From Streptomyces smyrnaeus (GTDB taxonomy: Bacteria; Actinomycetota; Actinomycetes; Streptomycetales; Streptomycetaceae), in the NCBI RefSeq assembly GCF_017676345.1, contig NZ_JAFFZM010000004.1:1-64000 (forward strand): 64,000 bases of DNA, given 5' to 3'. This document shows positions 26,247 through 34,746 of the stretch, piece by piece. The notes under the pieces were generated by a model. The model searched no databases, was not told the DNA's origin, and saw only the letters and a list, made by a program, of their open reading frames with translations. The translations under genes and the position numbers were made by a program. Within the stretch, counting starts at the first letter, position 1. Each line of letters begins with the position of its first letter.

Positions 26247-28628
26247 TTGTCCCGTACGCCTCGCCGTACTCGCAACCCCGGTGCGCCGCACCGTCCCCGC
26301 AACTCCCGCGCGCCGATGTGGCGCGCCCTGCTCGCTCTCGCCGTCGTGGGAGTCTCCCTCTTCTTCGCCCTGACGACCCCGGCCCGGCTGGGGCTGGACC
26401 TCAAGGGCGGAACTCACATCGTCCTGGAGACCCGGGACGGCCCCGGCGTGCGGGCCGACGGAGCCGCCACCGACCGTGCGCTGGAAGTCCTCCGCCAACG
26501 CGTGGACGCCCTGGGCGTCGCCGAGCCGTCCCTGTCCCGCGCGGGGGAGAACCGGATCGTCGTCGAACTGCCCGGGGTGCAGGACCCCCGGAAGGCCGCC
26601 GAGGTGATCGGCCGTACCGCCCAGCTGACCTTCCACCCGGTGGAGGAGGTGACCGAGCGGCGGCCCGCACCCGAGGCCCGGAGCGGGCAGGGCAAGGACG
26701 GCAGCAGAGTCCTGCCCGACCCCGATGCCAAGGGCGCCTTCCTGCGGCTGGGACCCACCGCCCTGACCGGCGAGGGGGTCAAGGACGCCGAGTCGCAACT
26801 CGACACCGCGCAGGGCAACGGCTGGAGCGTGACCGTCGACTTCCGCAGCGGGGCCGCCGACCGGTGGGCCGAACTCACCGGCCGAGCCGCCTGCCAACCT
26901 CCGGAAGCCCCGCAGCGGCGGGTGGCGATCGTCCTGGACGACCAGGTCGTCTCCGCGCCCCGCATCCAGGAGAGCGTGGCCTGCCGTACGGGCATCACGG
27001 GCGGCTCCACCCAGATCACCGGCGACTTCAGCGACAAGGAGGCCAAGGACCTGGCGGCCCTGATCAAGGGCGGCGCGCTGCCGGTACCTGTCGAGGTGAT
27101 CGAGCAGCAGACGGTCGGGCCCTCGCTGGGCGAGGACGCCATCCGGGCCAGTGCGCAGGCGGCAGTCATCGGGCTGGTGTGCACCGGAGTGTTCATCACC
27201 GTCGTCTACCGGATGCTGGGCGCACTGGCCACCCTCGCCCTCGGCTTGTACGGACTCATCTCGTACGCGGCGCTCGTCGCTCTGGGGGCCACGCTGACGC
27301 TGCCGGGGCTCGCCGGTTTCGTCCTCGCCATCGGAATGGCGGTGGACGCCAACGTCCTCGTCTTCGAACGGGCCCGCGAGGACTACAACCGGCCGAGCCT
27401 GCGGCAGGACAGGACGACGCGGCGCGAAGGGGACCTGCGACGGGCCCTGCGCACCGGGTTCCAACAGGCGTACAGCGCAGTCATCGACTCGAACGTCACC
27501 ACGCTGCTGGCCGCCGGGCTGCTGTTCTTCTTCGCGACGGGACCGGTCAAGGGCTTCGGCGTGACCCTCTCGCTCGGTGTCCTCGCCTCGATGGTCTCCG
27601 CGATGGTGATCACGCGGGTGCTCGCCGAGTGGGCCGTGCGCCGCCGCTGGGTGCTGCGGCGACCCCGGGTCACCGGCATCGCCGGCACCTCCCGGCTGCG
27701 CGACCGGCTGGCCTCCCGCAGGCCGCGCTTCGCACGTCGGCCCCGGCTGTGGCTGGGCGTCATGACGGGGCTGGTGCTGGTGGCCCTCGCCGGGATCGGG
27801 CTGCGCGGACTGGAGCTCGGTGTGGAGTTCACCGGCGGCCGGCTGGTGGAGTACGGCACGAGCCGACCGGTCGACGCCGACACGGCACGCCGGACCGTGG
27901 CGGATGCGGGCTTCCCCCGTGCGGTGGTGCAGGAGGCGGGTGACGACGGCATCTCGGTGCGCACCGAGAAGCTCACCGACGCCGAGCAGGAACGCATCCG
28001 GGAGGGGCTGGAGTCGGTCGCGGGTGATGTCTCGGTCGAACGGGACGAGTCGGTCGGGCCCAGCTTCGGCAGCGAACTGCGGGACAAGGCGCTGATCGCG
28101 TTGGCCATCGCCGTGGGAGCCCAACTGCTCTATCTGAGCATCCGGTTCCGCTGGACACTGGCGACGGCGGCCGTCGCGGCCATGGCACAGGACGTCCTGC
28201 TGGTGGTGGGGATGTTCGCCTGGCTCGGCAAGCCGGTCGACAGCGTCTTCCTCGCCGCGCTGCTCACCGTCGTCGGCTACTCGGTCAACGACACCGTGGT
28301 CGTCCTCGACCGGCTGCGCGGCATGCGCCGGGCGGACCGCGCGACGCCACTGCCTCAGCTGGCCGACGCCGCCGTGTCACGCACCTTGCCGCGCACCGTG
28401 AACACCGGCATGGGCGCGCTGTTCATCCTGCTGGCCCTGGCCCTCCTGGGCGGCGACTCGCTGACCGACTTCTCGGTGGCCCTGCTGGCCGGCGTGGTCT
28501 TCGGGATGGCCTCCACGGTGCTGACGGCGACACCTGTGGCCGTCGTACTGGAACAGTGGCGGCCGGCGCCGCGCCGCGAACTGCCCAGTCGGCAACAGGG
28601 CGAGAACGCCTCGGGTGCCGTGGTGTAG
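26247..28628 (+). CDS. Fused SecDF protein-export subunit
   Basis: This protein of about 793 residues joins SecD and SecF. The SecD half has an N-terminal helix, LGLDLKGGTHIVL, an extracytoplasmic P1-type domain and helices with FVLAIGMAVDANVLVFER. The SecF half begins near 510 and has GVEFTGGRLVEY and TVVGYSVNDTVVVLDRLR. SecDF uses the proton gradient to pull proteins through SecYEG. Streptomyces normally has separate housekeeping secD and secF, so this is probably an extra copy. TTG at 26247 is preferred (GGAG, 5-nt spacing). Alternatives are GTG 26187 and ATG 26316. Confidence 0.87.
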   Translation: MSRTPRRTRNPGAPHRPRNSRAPMWRALLALAVVGVSLFFALTTPARLGLDLKGGTHIVLETRDGPGVRADGAATDRALEVLRQRVDALGVAEPSLSRAGENRIVVELPGVQDPRKAAEVIGRTAQLTFHPVEEVTERRPAPEARSGQGKDGSRVLPDPDAKGAFLRLGPTALTGEGVKDAESQLDTAQGNGWSVTVDFRSGAADRWAELTGRAACQPPEAPQRRVAIVLDDQVVSAPRIQESVACRTGITGGSTQITGDFSDKEAKDLAALIKGGALPVPVEVIEQQTVGPSLGEDAIRASAQAAVIGLVCTGVFITVVYRMLGALATLALGLYGLISYAALVALGATLTLPGLAGFVLAIGMAVDANVLVFERAREDYNRPSLRQDRTTRREGDLRRALRTGFQQAYSAVIDSNVTTLLAAGLLFFFATGPVKGFGVTLSLGVLASMVSAMVITRVLAEWAVRRRWVLRRPRVTGIAGTSRLRDRLASRRPRFARRPRLWLGVMTGLVLVALAGIGLRGLELGVEFTGGRLVEYGTSRPVDADTARRTVADAGFPRAVVQEAGDDGISVRTEKLTDAEQERIREGLESVAGDVSVERDESVGPSFGSELRDKALIALAIAVGAQLLYLSIRFRWTLATAAVAAMAQDVLLVVGMFAWLGKPVDSVFLAALLTVVGYSVNDTVVVLDRLRGMRRADRATPLPQLADAAVSRTLPRTVNTGMGALFILLALALLGGDSLTDFSVALLAGVVFGMASTVLTATPVAVVLEQWRPAPRRELPSRQQGENASGAVV

Positions 28629-28646
28629 GCACCGGAACGGACGGAC

Positions 28647-28691
28647 ACGGGGCGGCTCCGCGCTCGGCCTTCGAACGCGGAGCCGCCCCGT
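28647..28691. terminator. Strong bidirectional terminator
   Basis: A 16-bp perfect stem (ACGGGGCGGCTCCGCG and its complement) with a 13-nt loop lies between the convergent SecDF and VOC genes. Confidence 0.88.
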
Positions 28692-28737
28692 CCCGCAAAG
28701 TCGGTGGTTCATCGCGACGGCACCGGCCACAGATGGC

Positions 28738-29145
28738 TCAGTCGGCGGACTCCGGGGCGTCACCGGCCGGAGTCACCCACTCCACGAGTTGCACCACCAC
28801 GCCGTTGGGGTCCTTCGTCTGGAAGAGCCGCTCGCCCCACGGGTCTTCACGAAGCGGCATCGTGATGGGGGCGCCTTCGGCCCGCAGTCGCTCCTGCTCG
28901 GCTTCGAGGCCGGTGACGGTGAAGGCGAGGATCAGGCCGGCGGCGTGCTGGTCGCGCTGGTCGGGCGGCAGCACCTCGATGCCGCGGGCGAGGAACACCA
29001 GGTCGACCGCCGGCCCCTCATGGCTGAGGGAGGCGAAGCCGTCGGCTTCCACGGTGGTCTTGTAGCCGAAGTGCCTCACGAAGAAGTCGCGAGAGGCGGC
29101 TACGTCGTCGACCGTGAGGGAGAGGGTGGTGGTGGAGAGCTGCAC
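28738..29145 (-). CDS. VOC (glyoxalase-fold) family protein
   Basis: This 135-residue protein has the paired beta-alpha-beta-beta-beta units of the vicinal oxygen chelate fold: LTVDDVAASRDFFVRHFGYK at the start and LFQTKDPNGVVVQLVEW at the end. The first ligand site lacks the usual His, while the C-terminal Glu (LVEW) remains, so metal binding is uncertain. It could bind or modify a small toxic compound. GTG start. It is divergent from a TetR regulator with an inverted repeat between them, which suggests regulation by that TetR. Confidence 0.85.
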   Translation of the reverse strand: MQLSTTTLSLTVDDVAASRDFFVRHFGYKTTVEADGFASLSHEGPAVDLVFLARGIEVLPPDQRDQHAAGLILAFTVTGLEAEQERLRAEGAPITMPLREDPWGERLFQTKDPNGVVVQLVEWVTPAGDAPESAD

Positions 29146-29238
29146 GAGTACGGGACTCCTTCGCTGGGCGGATGCCGTGGACCTGGGGCTCGACGGGAGG
29201 AGGCGGCGGGATCGGGGCCCGCATGGCGGGCCCTATCC

Positions 29239-29262
29239 TTACGTCGGACATAAAGTTACGTC
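29239..29262. promoter_or_regulatory. Probable TetR operator, three half-sites
   Basis: TTACGTC (29239-29245), GACATAA (29247-29253) and TTACGTC (29256-29262) form alternating inverted half-sites. The core GACATAAAGTTACGTC is a 16-bp palindrome with one mismatch. It lies in the 169-bp gap between the divergent VOC and TetR genes. Confidence 0.62.
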
Positions 29263-29314
29263 GATCCACCTCGATGCGTCAAGGGTAGATTTACGCTCGT
29301 GGTAATTTTCTGTC

Positions 29315-29968
29315 ATGGGTGCTGAGACGACAGGCCTTCGCGAGGCCAAGAAGCAGGAGACGCGGCAGCTCATCTCCGACCACGCCACCAGGCTCTTCAT
29401 GGCGCGGGGTTTCGAGGACACGACCATCGCCGAGATCGCCGCGGCCGCCCGCGTGGCGAAGAAGACGGTGACCAACTACTTCGCGCGCAAGGAGGACATG
29501 GCGCTCGACCACCAGGACGCCTTCGTCACGGCGCCGGCCCGTGCCGTCGCCGACCGCCGCCCCGGTGAGTCCGCCCTGGCGGCGCTGCGCCGTGCCTTCG
29601 ACGCCGACCTGGAGCGGCGCAGCCCTGTCGCTGGATTCGCCGGACCCCGCTTCACCCGCATGATCGCCGACAGTCCCACGCTCACGGCCCGCCTGCGCGA
29701 CCTGCACGACCAGCGGGAGGACGCCCTTGCCCGCGCTCTGGCCGAGGCCACCGGCGCGGGCCCCGACGACATCACCCCCGCTGCCGTCGCGGCCCAACTC
29801 GGCGCCGCCCACCGGCTGCTCTTCCGCCGTATCCAGGACCTCACCCTGGCCGGAGCCACCGACGACGCCATCGCCCGAGCGGTGGCCGAGGATGCCCGGC
29901 GTGTCTTCGCCCTGCTGGAGCCGGCCCTCGGAGACTACGCAACGGCCCCCGCCTCGCGCCGGCCCTGA
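29315..29968 (+). CDS. TetR family transcriptional regulator
   Basis: This 217-residue regulator has an N-terminal TetR helix-turn-helix (about 12-60) with TIAEIAAAARVAKKTVTNYF. The C-terminal ligand domain is helical and not assignable to a named subfamily. It is divergent from the VOC gene. The three half-sites between the genes suggest it represses both, with release by a small molecule that the VOC protein may also bind. Confidence 0.9.
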   Translation: MGAETTGLREAKKQETRQLISDHATRLFMARGFEDTTIAEIAAAARVAKKTVTNYFARKEDMALDHQDAFVTAPARAVADRRPGESALAALRRAFDADLERRSPVAGFAGPRFTRMIADSPTLTARLRDLHDQREDALARALAEATGAGPDDITPAAVAAQLGAAHRLLFRRIQDLTLAGATDDAIARAVAEDARRVFALLEPALGDYATAPASRRP

Positions 29969-29997
29969 AGCGCGTGATGCAGGTCACGTTCGCCGCA

Positions 29998-30036
29998 TGT
30001 CACGAACGGGCGGTCAGCTTCCATCTCGTGGTCGTC
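29998..30036 (+). promoter_or_regulatory. Candidate ECF41-type promoter
   Basis: TGTCACG (29998-30004) resembles the TGTCACA -35 element of ECF41 sigma factors. A CATC at 30022-30025 lies at about the right spacing for a CGTC-like -10, and a true CGTC occurs at 30033-30036 but is too distant. CGTTCG and CGAACG flank the -35 as a 6-bp inverted repeat (29987-30008). Confidence 0.4.
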
Positions 30037-30076
30037 GGCAACAGGCCGCCGGCACCAGACGGAGGAAGGCGGAACG

Positions 30077-31285
30077 ATGAGCGCACCGCAGCGAGTCGAA
30101 GACACGGCCACCCCGCACCGCGTCGTGATCCTGGGGGCGGGATACGCGGGCATGTCCGCGGCGATCCAACTCGCCGCCCGGGTACGGGGACAGAAGGACG
30201 TTCAGGTCACCGTGGTGAACGCGCAGGAGCGGTTCACCGAGCGACTGCGACTGCACATGACGGCATCCGGACAGCAGCCGGCGGAGTTGAGCATCCCGCA
30301 ACTGCTGGCGGGGACCGGCGCCCGGTTCGTACGCGGCTGGGTGACGGCGGTCGACGCCGAGGCCAGGACCGTACGGATCGACGACGACCGGGTGCTGCAC
30401 TACGACACACTGGTGTACGGGCTGGGCGGCGTGGCCGACACCCCCGCGGTGCCGGGCGCCGAGGAGCACGCGTACACCCTGAACAGCGTGCAGGATGCCC
30501 AACTGCTCGCCGACCGGCTGGCCCGGCTGGGAAGCGGCACGGTGGCGGTCGTGGGCAGCGGGTTGACCGGCGTCGAGACGGCTGCCGAGATCGCCGAGAG
30601 GCACCCGGAGCTGCACGTCGTCCTCCTCGGCCGGCACGAGCCCGGCACGGATATGCACCCGAAGGTGAGGGCTCATCTGCACTCCGGGCTGCGCCGCCTG
30701 GGCGTCGAGGTACGCAGCGGTGTCGAGGTGGCGAAGGTGCTGCCCGACGCGGTTCGGCCCGCGAGTGGGGAGAGCGTCGCCGCCGAGGTGGTCGTGTGGA
30801 CGAGCGGGACGCGGGTGTCACCGCTGGCCGCCGCCGCCGGGCTGACCGTCGACGAGCGGGGCAGGATCGTCACCGACCAGGTGCTGCGCTCCGTTTCGCA
30901 TCCGCAGGTGTACGCCGTGGGCGACGCGGCCGCGGTGCGCCAGGGCTACGGAGTGATGCACGGCACCTGCCAGGGCGGTATGCCGACCGGTGTGCACGCC
31001 GCGGTGTCGATCGTCCGCACGCTCGAGGGCAAGCAGCCCAAGCCGTTCCGGTTCGGCTTCTACCACACTCCGGTGAGCCTGGGCCGCCGCGACGCCGTCG
31101 TACAGTTCACCCGCCCCGACAACAGCCCGCGACGGGTGTACATGACCGGTCGGCCGGCGGCCTGGTACAAGGAGACGGTGACGGCTTCCCCCTGGCCCAC
31201 CTGGGGCCGCATGAAGAAGATGCCCGCCTCGGGCGCGATCTGGCCCCGCGGCGGGCGCTTCACCCGGAAGGTTCAGGCACGGTGA
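30077..31285 (+). CDS. NDH-2-like FAD oxidoreductase
   Basis: This 402-residue pyridine nucleotide-disulfide oxidoreductase fold protein has the FAD motif VVILGAGYAGMSAAIQLA (about 15-32), the NAD(P) motif VAVVGSGLTGVETAAEIA (about 156-173) and a second FAD motif VYAVGDAAAV. It resembles NDH-2/FSP1-like enzymes that reduce quinones. GGAGGAAGG lies upstream of the ATG. Its stop overlaps the SigJ gene start. ECF41 sigma factors are typically linked to such oxidoreductase genes and activate them, so it is probably the sigma factor's own target. Confidence 0.88.
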   Translation: MSAPQRVEDTATPHRVVILGAGYAGMSAAIQLAARVRGQKDVQVTVVNAQERFTERLRLHMTASGQQPAELSIPQLLAGTGARFVRGWVTAVDAEARTVRIDDDRVLHYDTLVYGLGGVADTPAVPGAEEHAYTLNSVQDAQLLADRLARLGSGTVAVVGSGLTGVETAAEIAERHPELHVVLLGRHEPGTDMHPKVRAHLHSGLRRLGVEVRSGVEVAKVLPDAVRPASGESVAAEVVVWTSGTRVSPLAAAAGLTVDERGRIVTDQVLRSVSHPQVYAVGDAAAVRQGYGVMHGTCQGGMPTGVHAAVSIVRTLEGKQPKPFRFGFYHTPVSLGRRDAVVQFTRPDNSPRRVYMTGRPAAWYKETVTASPWPTWGRMKKMPASGAIWPRGGRFTRKVQAR

Positions 31286-32202
31286 CCCGCCCGCCCGCCG
31301 ACCTCACTGAGCACGTCTTCCACCAGCACCGCAATCTGCTGTTCTCGGTGGCGTACCGCGTCCTGGGCACGGCCGCCGACGCCGAGGACGCGGTGCAGGA
31401 CGCCTGGCTCAAATGGTCGGCCGCCGACCGCTCCCAGGTGGCCGACCCCAAGGCGTATCTGACGCGGATCGTCTCGAACCTGGCCCTGGAACGGCTGCGC
31501 TCGACCCGGCACAAGCGGGAGACCTATGTGGGTCCGTGGCTGCCGGAACCCATCCTCACCGGGGGAGACGCGGCCGAAGCGGCGGTGGACGCCGAATCGG
31601 TGTCGATGGCGATGCTGGTGGTGCTGGAGACGCTCAGCCCGCTGGAGCGCGCGGTCTTCGTACTGAAAGAGGTCTTCGACTTCAGCCACGCGGAGATCGC
31701 GGAAGCCGTGGAGCGGTCCGAGGCCGCGGTGCGGCAGGCGGCGCACCGGGCGCGTGAGCATGTGCGCGCGCGGCGGCCGCGGTTCGCAGCGGACCGCTCG
31801 ACACAGCGCGGCGTCACCGAGCAGTTCTTCGCCGCCGCGACCGGTGGTGACCTCAACGCCCTGATGGAACTGCTCTCCCCGGACGTCACCCTGTGGACCG
31901 ACGGCGGCGGCAAGGTCCGTCAGGCCCTGCGCCCGGTCGTGGGCGCGGAAACGGTGGCCGCCTGGTTCGCGGCCCTCGGCACCGTCACCTATCAGGGTGT
32001 CGAGCCCGCCGAGATGACCGCCGAGCTCGTCGAGCTCAACGGCGGGCCGGGCCTCGTCTTCAGGGGCCCGGACCGGGTGATCGCCACCGTCACCTTCGAT
32101 TTCGACACCCACGGCCGCATCACCGCCCTCCACAACGTGGCCAACCCGGACAAGCTCCGGGCCGTCACCGAGGGCACCGCCCACCGTGTCGGCACCCGCT
32201 GA
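31282..32202 (+). CDS. sigJ: ECF41-type sigma factor (SigJ-like)
   Basis: This 306-residue ECF sigma factor has region 2 (about 8-75, with DAEDAVQDAWLKW), region 4 (about 108-160, with SPLERAVFVLKEVFDFSHAEIA in part) and a C-terminal SnoaL-like domain. It has both diagnostic ECF41 motifs: WLPEP (GPWLPEPI, about 88) in the linker and DGGGK (about 207) in the extension. In ECF41 the fused domain, not a separate anti-sigma factor, controls activity, and none is encoded nearby. GTG at 31282 overlaps the oxidoreductase stop. Confidence 0.92.
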   Translation: MTRPPADLTEHVFHQHRNLLFSVAYRVLGTAADAEDAVQDAWLKWSAADRSQVADPKAYLTRIVSNLALERLRSTRHKRETYVGPWLPEPILTGGDAAEAAVDAESVSMAMLVVLETLSPLERAVFVLKEVFDFSHAEIAEAVERSEAAVRQAAHRAREHVRARRPRFAADRSTQRGVTEQFFAAATGGDLNALMELLSPDVTLWTDGGGKVRQALRPVVGAETVAAWFAALGTVTYQGVEPAEMTAELVELNGGPGLVFRGPDRVIATVTFDFDTHGRITALHNVANPDKLRAVTEGTAHRVGTR

Positions 32203-32244
32203 GTCCACCGTGTCGGCCCCCGCCGGGTCCGCCGGGCAGCGTCG

Positions 32245-33012
32245 CTACGACCGGCGACGGGGCCTGCCGCGCCTGCCGCCCTTGGGGCCGCCGGAACCGG
32301 TCCGCCTGCCCTTGCCCTGGCCGGCCGGCTTGGGGGGCGCCGCCTTCCGCCGGGCGCCCTGTGCCCCGGTGCGGTTGTCCGCGGACTGTGCGGGAGCGGG
32401 GCGGCGGCCCCGGGAACTGTTGACGGTCCGCCCGCGGACGATCCCGATGAAGTCTTCCACCATGTCGGTGGTCCGCTCCTCGGGCCACGACAACGCGACC
32501 TGGGACCGGGGAGCGTCCGTGACCGGGCGGTAGGTCAGGTCCCTGCGGTGGTGCAGGCGGGCGAGTGACTGCGGTACGACGAGCAGCCCCACGCCCGCCG
32601 CCACCAGTTGCACGGCGTCCGCCGTCGTGGCGGGGCGCTCACGGGCGGGCCGTCCCGGCCTGCGCTCCCAGTCGAGGGTGTCGTCGAGGGGGTGGAACAC
32701 GATCTCGTCGGCCAGCTCCTCGGCGGTCACCTCGTCGACCGCCGCGACGAGGTGGTCCTTCGGGACCACGACCACCGTCGTCTCGGTGTAGAGGGGGATG
32801 GCGCTCAGCTCGGTCCGGTCGACCGGCAGCCGCAGAAAGCCCGCGTCGGCGCCGCCGCCGCGCAGTACGCCGTGGGCTTCGGCCGCGGACACCGCGACGA
32901 GTTCCAGCGGGATGTCGGGCAGCCGCTCCTGCCAGATCCGCACCCACTTGGTGGGGGTCACGCCCGGGACGTAGGCGAGGCGGAACGAGGGGGATGCCGG
33001 GGAGCCTGTCAC
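32245..33012 (-). CDS. LysR substrate-binding domain protein lacking HTH
   Basis: This 255-residue protein begins directly with the LysR effector domain (FRLAYVPGVTPTKWVRIWQE at about 9-28), passes ELADEIVFHPLD and DAVQLVAAGVGLLVVPQSLARL, and ends with a basic tail rich in Arg, Lys and Gly (about 215-255). No N-terminal winged helix is present. The frame upstream of GTG 33012 is antisense to the divergent DUF5997 gene and shows no HTH. It may act as a ligand-binding partner of DUF5997. The basic tail could bind nucleic acid. Confidence 0.83.
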   Translation of the reverse strand: MTGSPASPSFRLAYVPGVTPTKWVRIWQERLPDIPLELVAVSAAEAHGVLRGGGADAGFLRLPVDRTELSAIPLYTETTVVVVPKDHLVAAVDEVTAEELADEIVFHPLDDTLDWERRPGRPARERPATTADAVQLVAAGVGLLVVPQSLARLHHRRDLTYRPVTDAPRSQVALSWPEERTTDMVEDFIGIVRGRTVNSSRGRRPAPAQSADNRTGAQGARRKAAPPKPAGQGKGRRTGSGGPKGGRRGRPRRRS

Positions 33013-33070
33013 CCGGCCCAGGCTACCGGGCGTGGTCGGGACCGGCACACACGCTCGATATGCTTGACAC

Positions 33071-33502
33071 ATGACGTCGCACCAGAACACCCAGACGATG
33101 AAGCCCGCGACCGCGGCGAAGAAACTGGGTGTGTACCTCGATGCCACCCCCGCCGAGTTCCGGGAGGGCGTCGTCTCGCGCGACGAGCTGAACGCGCTGC
33201 AGAGCGATCCGCCCGAGTGGCTGCGGGAGCTGCGCCGCAACGGCCCGCACCCCCGGCCGGTGGTCGCGGCGAAGCTGGGCGTCTCCATCTCGGGTCTCGC
33301 ACGGGGCGGTGTCACCGAGCCGCTCACCACGGAGCAGATCGACGCACTGAAGAGCGAGGCTCCTCAGTGGCTGCAGAAGGAGCGCGCCACCCAGGCCGAG
33401 GTGCGCAAGGAAGCGGCACGCCTGAAGGAAAAGCGGCAGCAGGAGCAGGAGAAGGAGAAGAGCGCGGGGCGGGACGACCGGCCCGGCCGACCGCGTCCCT
33501 GA
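33071..33502 (+). CDS. DUF5997 family protein
   Basis: This 143-residue soluble protein has two short helical repeats with HTH character (ATAAKKLGVYLDATP and VVAAKLGVSISGLARGGV) and a long charged C-terminal helix rich in Lys, Glu and Gln (about 105-135). It matches my recollection of DUF5997, an actinobacterial family often found beside an HTH-less LysR-type protein, as here. The two genes diverge across 58 bp. The repeated LGVxxxxLxxGGV-like pattern suggests DNA binding, which is inference. Confidence 0.82.
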   Translation: MTSHQNTQTMKPATAAKKLGVYLDATPAEFREGVVSRDELNALQSDPPEWLRELRRNGPHPRPVVAAKLGVSISGLARGGVTEPLTTEQIDALKSEAPQWLQKERATQAEVRKEAARLKEKRQQEQEKEKSAGRDDRPGRPRP

Positions 33503-33570
33503 CCCCGTTCCCGCCCCCGTTTCCGGAGCTGGTCGCCCACCCGCTTCCCCCGCTCCGCGTCCCCGCCCCG

Positions 33571-33900
33571 CTACGGCTTGGGCGTCAGCTCCGCCATGGC
33601 TCCCCAGCCCTGCTGGTCCGGGATGTTCACATTGATGATCTGCGGGGTCTCGGCGATTGCTGCCGACATGGCCTCCAGCCCTGCCTTGAAGTGGGCGGAC
33701 TCGACGTGTGCGGCTCCGGCGGCGTCGTCGGCGAAGGCTTCCAGCAGGGTGAACATGCGCGGGTTGTCCACGCTGCGGGACCAGTCGAAGAAGAGATTGC
33801 CCGGTTCGGCGCGCGTCGCCTCGGTGAAGGAGCCCACGAGGGAGAGCCACTCGTCGGCGTACTCGGGGCGGACGGTGAAACGTACGGCGATGAAGATCAT
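33571..33900 (-). CDS. ABM-domain putative quinol monooxygenase
   Basis: This 109-residue ferredoxin-like alpha-beta barrel protein of the antibiotic biosynthesis monooxygenase family has VRFTVRPEYADEWLSLVG at the N-terminus, FFDWSRSVDNPRMFTLLEAF in the middle and HVESAHFKAGLEAM. Such small cofactor-free enzymes oxidise quinols or related phenols, usually as dimers. It lies 48 nt downstream of an IclR regulator on the same strand and probably shares its transcript. Confidence 0.86.
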   Translation of the reverse strand: MIFIAVRFTVRPEYADEWLSLVGSFTEATRAEPGNLFFDWSRSVDNPRMFTLLEAFADDAAGAAHVESAHFKAGLEAMSAAIAETPQIINVNIPDQQGWGAMAELTPKP

Positions 33901-33948
33901 GACGTCAGGATGCGGCGCGTGAGGGCTTTCGGCCAGCGCGGCACAGCC

Positions 33949-34689
33949 TCATTCCGACGCTGCCGGAAACGCGGCGGCGGCACGTAGCAGGGCGGCGCCG
34001 ATCTCCGGGTGCCGCAGTCGGAACATCCGGCGCGGCAGCGAGACGGACAGCGCCGCGCAGACGGCGTCGGGGCGGCCGGGGAGCGGCACGGCGAGGCAGG
34101 TGTGGGCGGGGTCGGCCTCACCCACGGAGACCGCCACGCCCCGCTCGCGTACACGGGCGAGCTCGGCCTCGAACCGCGCCTCGTCGGTGATGGTGCGGTC
34201 GGTGTGCCGTGCCATGCCGTGGTCGGCGAGATAGCGGCGCCGTGCCGCGCGGGGGAGCTGGGCCAGCAGGGCCTTGCCGTGCGCCGTGGCGTGCGCCCTT
34301 GTCTCGGGGCCGGGCGCGAAGGGGTCGGCCGTGGCGGCGAGGGGTGTGGTGCTGTCGACGACGGTGATGAGCCCGTCCCGGTAGGTGGTGAAGTACGCCT
34401 CGGCGCCGGTGGCCTGCCGTACCCGGGGCAGCAGGGCGGCCACCACACCGTCGATGCCCTGATGGCGGCGGAAGGAGCGGTGCAGAGCGGGCACCCGCGG
34501 CCCGGGACTGTACCCGTCGGGGCCGCGGAGGACGTGGCCGCGCTCGACGAGGGGAGCGAGCAGGTGGTAGGCGGTCGAAAGGGAGCAGCCCGCCTGCCGT
34601 GCGAGGGCCTTCGCACTCACCGGTCCGGGTGCGTCGGCGATCGCGTCCAGCAGGTCCAGCGCACGGTCCACCGACTGGGGCCCGGACAT
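33949..34689 (-). CDS. IclR family transcriptional regulator
   Basis: This 246-residue regulator has an N-terminal winged helix-turn-helix (about 4-65), with VSAKALARQAGCSLSTAYHLL, and a C-terminal effector domain. The latter includes TAHGKALLAQLP and VSVGEADPAHTCLAVPLPG. IclR proteins usually sense aromatic or short-chain acids. The small monooxygenase gene follows immediately, consistent with local control of an aromatic or quinol-handling function. Confidence 0.9.
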   Translation of the reverse strand: MSGPQSVDRALDLLDAIADAPGPVSAKALARQAGCSLSTAYHLLAPLVERGHVLRGPDGYSPGPRVPALHRSFRRHQGIDGVVAALLPRVRQATGAEAYFTTYRDGLITVVDSTTPLAATADPFAPGPETRAHATAHGKALLAQLPRAARRRYLADHGMARHTDRTITDEARFEAELARVRERGVAVSVGEADPAHTCLAVPLPGRPDAVCAALSVSLPRRMFRLRHPEIGAALLRAAAAFPAASE

Positions 34690-34746
34690 GGACGAGTTCC
34701 TTTCAGATGGGGGAGCGGGGCGGGAGGGTCGCGGTACGTCCGGGTG

